This document shows, in pieces, positions 60,081-64,000 of a stretch of DNA of 64,000 nucleotides. The stretch covers positions 68,675,785 to 68,739,784 of the forward strand of contig CM072885.1 in assembly GCA_037013685.1 (NCBI GenBank), in the 5' to 3' direction. Each line of letters starts with the position of its first letter. Position 1 is the first letter of the stretch. Under the pieces are notes generated by a model. It saw nothing but the letters and a program-made list of their open reading frames with translations. It searched no databases and was not told the origin of the DNA. Source of the DNA: Acridotheres tristis. Its lineage: Eukaryota; Chordata; Aves; Passeriformes; Sturnidae. The position numbers and the translations under genes are program-made.

Positions 60081-61471
60081 TGCATTAGGTGTGCAGAGGG
60101 CAAGGAGGGGATACACAGTGGCTTGGCTGCAGGACCATCATGCTGGTCTAAGAATGTTATATGGGTCTTGGCTGGTTTAAAGAAGTTTTTTCAAGCTGTA
60201 AGTTTAGTGATTTGTCATAGAAAACAGGGATTTCAGGCCGTTTGAGATCATGGCTACCAAATGGTTCTGGCTAAATCTGTATACATCTAAGGTAATGTGA
60301 TGCAGGTGTCTCTAGCTGTAGATGCATTTTAATTGTGGTGTGAAACTGCAAGCTGACTCCGTTGCCAATTATTTGAAGTTTGCTAATTGAGCTCTATGAA
60401 AAACGCTATTAAAACTGTTCTACAAAGAAGCAATTCAACACCTTTTCTGCATTTAATTAACCCATTAGTAACTGCAAGCACATTCTTTCTGTCTTGCTCT
60501 TCCACGATCAGGGTCATTCACAGGTTCCTGTTAAGAGTGGTATTCAGAATTCTAAACATTTCGATATATTGATAATCTCAAGAGGAATGGGCTCTGGAAT
60601 ACTCTTGGTATCAATAACTCAGAAATAAAAGAGGAAAACGTCTGCTGTATTTTGATAACAAATTTTGCTGATGATGTGTAAAGAATATTCTCAGGTTTGG
60701 ATGATTCTGCTGTTCATTTGACAGACAGAAGGGAAAGCAAATGAGCAGAGGTGAACAGGAAGGTTCTGGTGTAGCAGACAAATGCTTTTCATGTCCTTGA
60801 TTTCTGACTGGCACCATAAATGCTGTGCCTTTTTCTTCAGCAGTACAAACACCAGTCTGTTTTCAGGGCTTTGGTCTGGAAGTGCTGCTCAAACAACTCA
60901 GGTTATGAAGAGAATTTTAAAAGTGTCAGCCCCTCTGGCATAAGAAAAGGCAGAGCCATCACAGCTCTGCAAATAATGAAGTATGGAACAAACCAGGAGC
61001 AGTATATGTTGAGTTTGCCTTGGCATTTCTTGGGTCTTGGGTATTGATTTCCTACTTGTGGCATGTAGGAGTGGGTTATGTTTTCCCATTTAAAAGAAAT
61101 CTGCTGGTTTCTTTAAAATTAAAAAAATTCAAAAAAAATAAAAAACGACCAAAACTGCAAACGCTTAGGGTAACAAAGCTGTTTGAATTTGGTGTCTGCA
61201 GCATTTTCACCAACATACACTTTGATTGCATAATGTTGTTGGGTCTGTCTTTGTTTGCAAGCCAAGTCAGATTCTGACATGAACTATGATCCTTGCATGA
61301 ACTATTCATGGCTAAAAGGCAGTTCCTTTGCTCTCCAAGGTGTTGGAGACTTGTCACCATCTCCCAGAAGTGAAAATGTAGGTGCTCCACAGCTGGGGAG
61401 TGCAACAGAGATCAACAGGTGTTTTTTGAGAGCAGTGCAGCCACATCAGAGTGCGCTGCAGTCTTGAAGAA
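60081..61471. other. Non-coding unique DNA
   Basis: About 1.4 kb with no recognised gene. The stretch 60360-60520 carries homeobox-like cores (including TTTAATTAA near 60451) and could be a further regulatory piece. An A-rich tract lies at about 61114-61146. Confidence 0.45.
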
Positions 61472-61680
61472 ATGCTGAACAAAAAATAATATTCAGCATG
61501 TTGGGGCTGTGGAGAAGCTGAATATTGCAGGGCTTTTATTTTCTTCGAAGATAACGGGCAAATAAAAGCAAAACTGTGGTTCAATTATCATTTGTGGGCG
61601 TTGCCAAGGGGGGTGCACTTGGATTTTTCTTGCCTTTAATTATATTCTTCTGCCACATCTCTTGTGCATGGTGAAGGATA
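61472..61680. promoter_or_regulatory. Candidate regulatory stretch with hairpin and palindrome
   Basis: An 8-bp inverted repeat (ATGCTGAA 61472-61479 and TTCAGCAT 61492-61499, 12-nt loop) is followed by the palindrome CTTCGAAG (61543-61550). Next come a RUNX-like TGTGGTT (61575-61581) and an EGR-like GTGGGCG (61594-61600). The texture is non-repetitive and CpG-retaining. No frame explains it. A regulatory role is inferred from motif density only. Confidence 0.3.
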
Positions 61681-64000
61681 AACCTGCAGGAGAGCCAGGG
61701 CTGGTTTTAGTGGAGCTGAGGTGGATGGGAAGTGTCCAGGGATGAGGAGCTGGGTGAGCAGACTTCCCCTCTGGACCCCAGCATGTGCTTAAGCATTGGC
61801 ATCGAGCCTCATGAACAGAAGCTTGAAAACTACAGCATCCAACCTATTTATGGTCATGAGCTGTGCTTCTCTGCAAGGTTTGGGATTCAACCTCTCTAAC
61901 TCCAGGAAATGCATTCCTCTCTTCTAAATCACCCTTTTGGCTGCACAGGATAAGCTTCACATGTTGTCTTTCAGTGCTGCCACAAATACTCTCTTCTCTC
62001 TGAAATGAAGTGGGGAATCCTTCAGCAGTGGGTGAAATAGCGATTCTATATTTTTGCTATTTTTTTAAATGATTTTTTTTCTTTATCCATTCCCTGCTTC
62101 TCAGGAGTTGTTGTTATGCCAATGATTCAAAGATATTCGGGAGCTGTTGGATCTAAAGCAGTGTAGGACGCCAGAGTGCTCTTAAAAGGTGCAAGAAACC
62201 TCAGCAATCAAATTTTTGTTTATTTGCCCAACAGAAAAATGGTGGTTTCCCTGCCACTTAGCAAAAATTCAACAGAGGAGTGCTGCAGTGAGGTCTTTTA
62301 AAAGCAAAGGAGTCTTAAGTAATAAAAATATACCCAAGGGCATTTACTATTACTGTAAGAAATATTATCATAAATAAGCAGCACTATACGTGTCATTTGG
62401 GAAATGAATTATCAAAACACTTTGTGCAATGTGCATTTGTGCCTGCTTTTGTGTTGGTGCCATTGGTTACTTAATACACAAGAAAATTCAAGAATTTTTC
62501 CCATTTAATGATGAAAGAGCTGAGAAATGGCAATTTAACGTATAAATTTAGTATCTGAAGACTATAGTCACACAGACAAAGAAGTTCAGTGACTTCTGTG
62601 AAGTTGTACTTAGTGTCCAACTAATGTTGAAAAAATGATAAAAATGGGCAAAAATATGAAAAAGATTTTGTTCATTGTAAATAATAACAAGATGGAAGCA
62701 AAAATAAATGTTTCTGGACCTGAAAATTTTTAGAAATCTAAGATATTGCACTGAATGTATTGTAGACTTATTTTTTTTATTCTTTTATTTAATGACAAGC
62801 TGAAATATTCTGAATGCAGGTGTTTTGACACCATAAAGTTGGGGTTTTTTATTCTTTCTGCCATTGATTTTTGGGATGGTTTGGTGTTTTGATCCAATCA
62901 TTCATTGAGTATTTTGCCACAAACTGGCTCTACCTTGATCTTCTCCTGTCTCTTTCCCATCTCATGAAAACCAGAGTGAGTTTTCCCACTCGAGATACAG
63001 AGCTCACATGAAAATGTTCCTTAGTCTTGGCCTTGTAGCTGAATCAATGTGAACCTTTGATCTCTTGAAGGGAAGATGAACATAATGAGAAGACAAATAA
63101 AAATAGGTGATTTGGACCTAGTTTTCATGTTTCATGTATTCCTTAAGCAGCCAGTTCCTGTGTTTAATAATATGTTACAATTGGAAGATTAGAAAAAATT
63201 CTTGAAAGAGAATATAATATCACTATGAAATTTTGTAGGAGTATTAAATCCCCTTTCACTTTAAGGAATGTTGGACATATGAAATAAAGCAGAAATTTGA
63301 AAGTAGGATATCTGGTCACTGGTATCATGCAGCCACACAAAAATTGGTGTTATCAGATGCAGTTTTGATGAAAACACTGGAGAATTTTTTTTAATGAAAC
63401 TCTGTCATTTCAGAGAAAAGCAACAATCCTAAGATAGTAAATACAACTGTATTTGGAAGCCTGATGTTGCAGAATATTGGGTTTGAGTCCTTTTAGTTGG
63501 TTTTGAGGTTTTTTTCTGTCTTTTTTCCTTTTTTTAGAAATACTTATATCAGCTATTTAGATAACTGGAGAACTTGCTAGCACCACCTATTGGATGAGAA
63601 ATTTTCCTTAAATCTAAATAGCTCCCGTTAGTTTCTGTACCAAAAAAAAAAAAAAAAACCAACAAAACCACCGTGTATCTTTTTGAATCTGAAATGTCTC
63701 CAAGCAGTCAGCTTTCAAAAGGGCATTTTGTTTTGTCAGTCTTTCAATACATACAGTAATTTAATAATTAGTGGTGGGGACAGAGAAATTTCAGTGTTTC
63801 CTTGCTGCAGCACGAGGGTTTCATCTGCTGGGAGTGCACCTAAAGCTGCTGATTGTTCAGAGGCTGAGCACACCAACACTCAGCTGTCACTCCGAGGACA
63901 GGAGGAAGTGCTGGGAGCTCCAGGCATCCATTATTTTTTATCCAAAAATTGCTTTTTGTTAAACGGTTTGTACTCATCTTCTCATAAATAAAAGGTGTTC
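61681..64000. other. Non-coding unique DNA, right edge
   Basis: About 2.3 kb of AT-rich sequence with no recognised exon, transposon or RNA gene. It has a 17-A run at 63642-63658. The last 300 bp are slightly GC-richer, with an overlapping pair of plus-strand frames that show no known protein and may continue beyond the window. Confidence 0.5.
63642..63658. repeat. Poly-A run, 17 bases
   Basis: A pure A homopolymer followed by CCAACAAAACC. No retrocopy body is recognised upstream. Confidence 0.95.

Noticed and set aside
59597..60103. Minus-strand frame of about 168 codons as a gene
   Set aside because: It depends on a TTG start, has no recognisable domain or signal and lies over a motif-rich stretch better explained as regulatory DNA.

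Overview
This window looks like vertebrate nuclear DNA, most likely from a bird and probably a songbird. It is AT-rich, poor in CpG and sparse in repeats. The interspersed repeats that can be recognised are CR1 LINE fragments, which are the usual LINE of birds, reptiles and turtles. There are also two solo-LTR-like blocks that resemble endogenous-retrovirus LTRs familiar from passerine genomes. There is no bacterial-style gene packing: no operon, no ribosome-binding-site/ORF pattern, and no tRNA or rRNA gene.

I find no protein-coding exon that I can support. Open frames are short and overlap on both strands. None reads as a known protein family, and the two longest (about 170 codons) depend on non-ATG starts. 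The window is therefore best read as intergenic 'desert' or the inside of a very large intron. The host gene, if there is one, cannot be named from this sequence.

Layout. 1-9.6 kb: unique AT-rich DNA with an old CR1 scrap, a 60-bp (AT)n tract, a better preserved 3' CR1 fragment on the minus strand (7.1-7.4 kb) and an LTR on the minus strand (8.9-9.6 kb). 9.6-16.8 kb: unique DNA, a T/G-rich tract, a small GC-richer patch with a near-perfect RFX (X-box) site, a plus-strand LTR (14.4-14.9 kb), a CR1 coding scrap and a 40-bp tandem duplication. 16.8-27.3 kb: mostly unique DNA ending in a CpG cluster and a roughly 590-bp GT-rich minisatellite that carries ten copies of one E-box. 27.3-47 kb: unique DNA with one very old CR1 tail, several short tandem repeats and several stretches with the texture of conserved non-coding elements. 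47.5 kb: a 187-bp heptamer satellite. 50.1-50.7 kb: a long pyrimidine-biased stretch. 55.5-55.8 kb: a plus-strand CR1 3' end. 59.7-61.7 kb: two more candidate regulatory elements.

Nothing here forms a multi-gene system. The features that merit follow-up are the E-box-bearing minisatellite, the RFX half-site cluster, the candidate conserved elements and the possible LTR-derived regulatory sequence. All family assignments come from recognising sequence by eye; no alignment was run.
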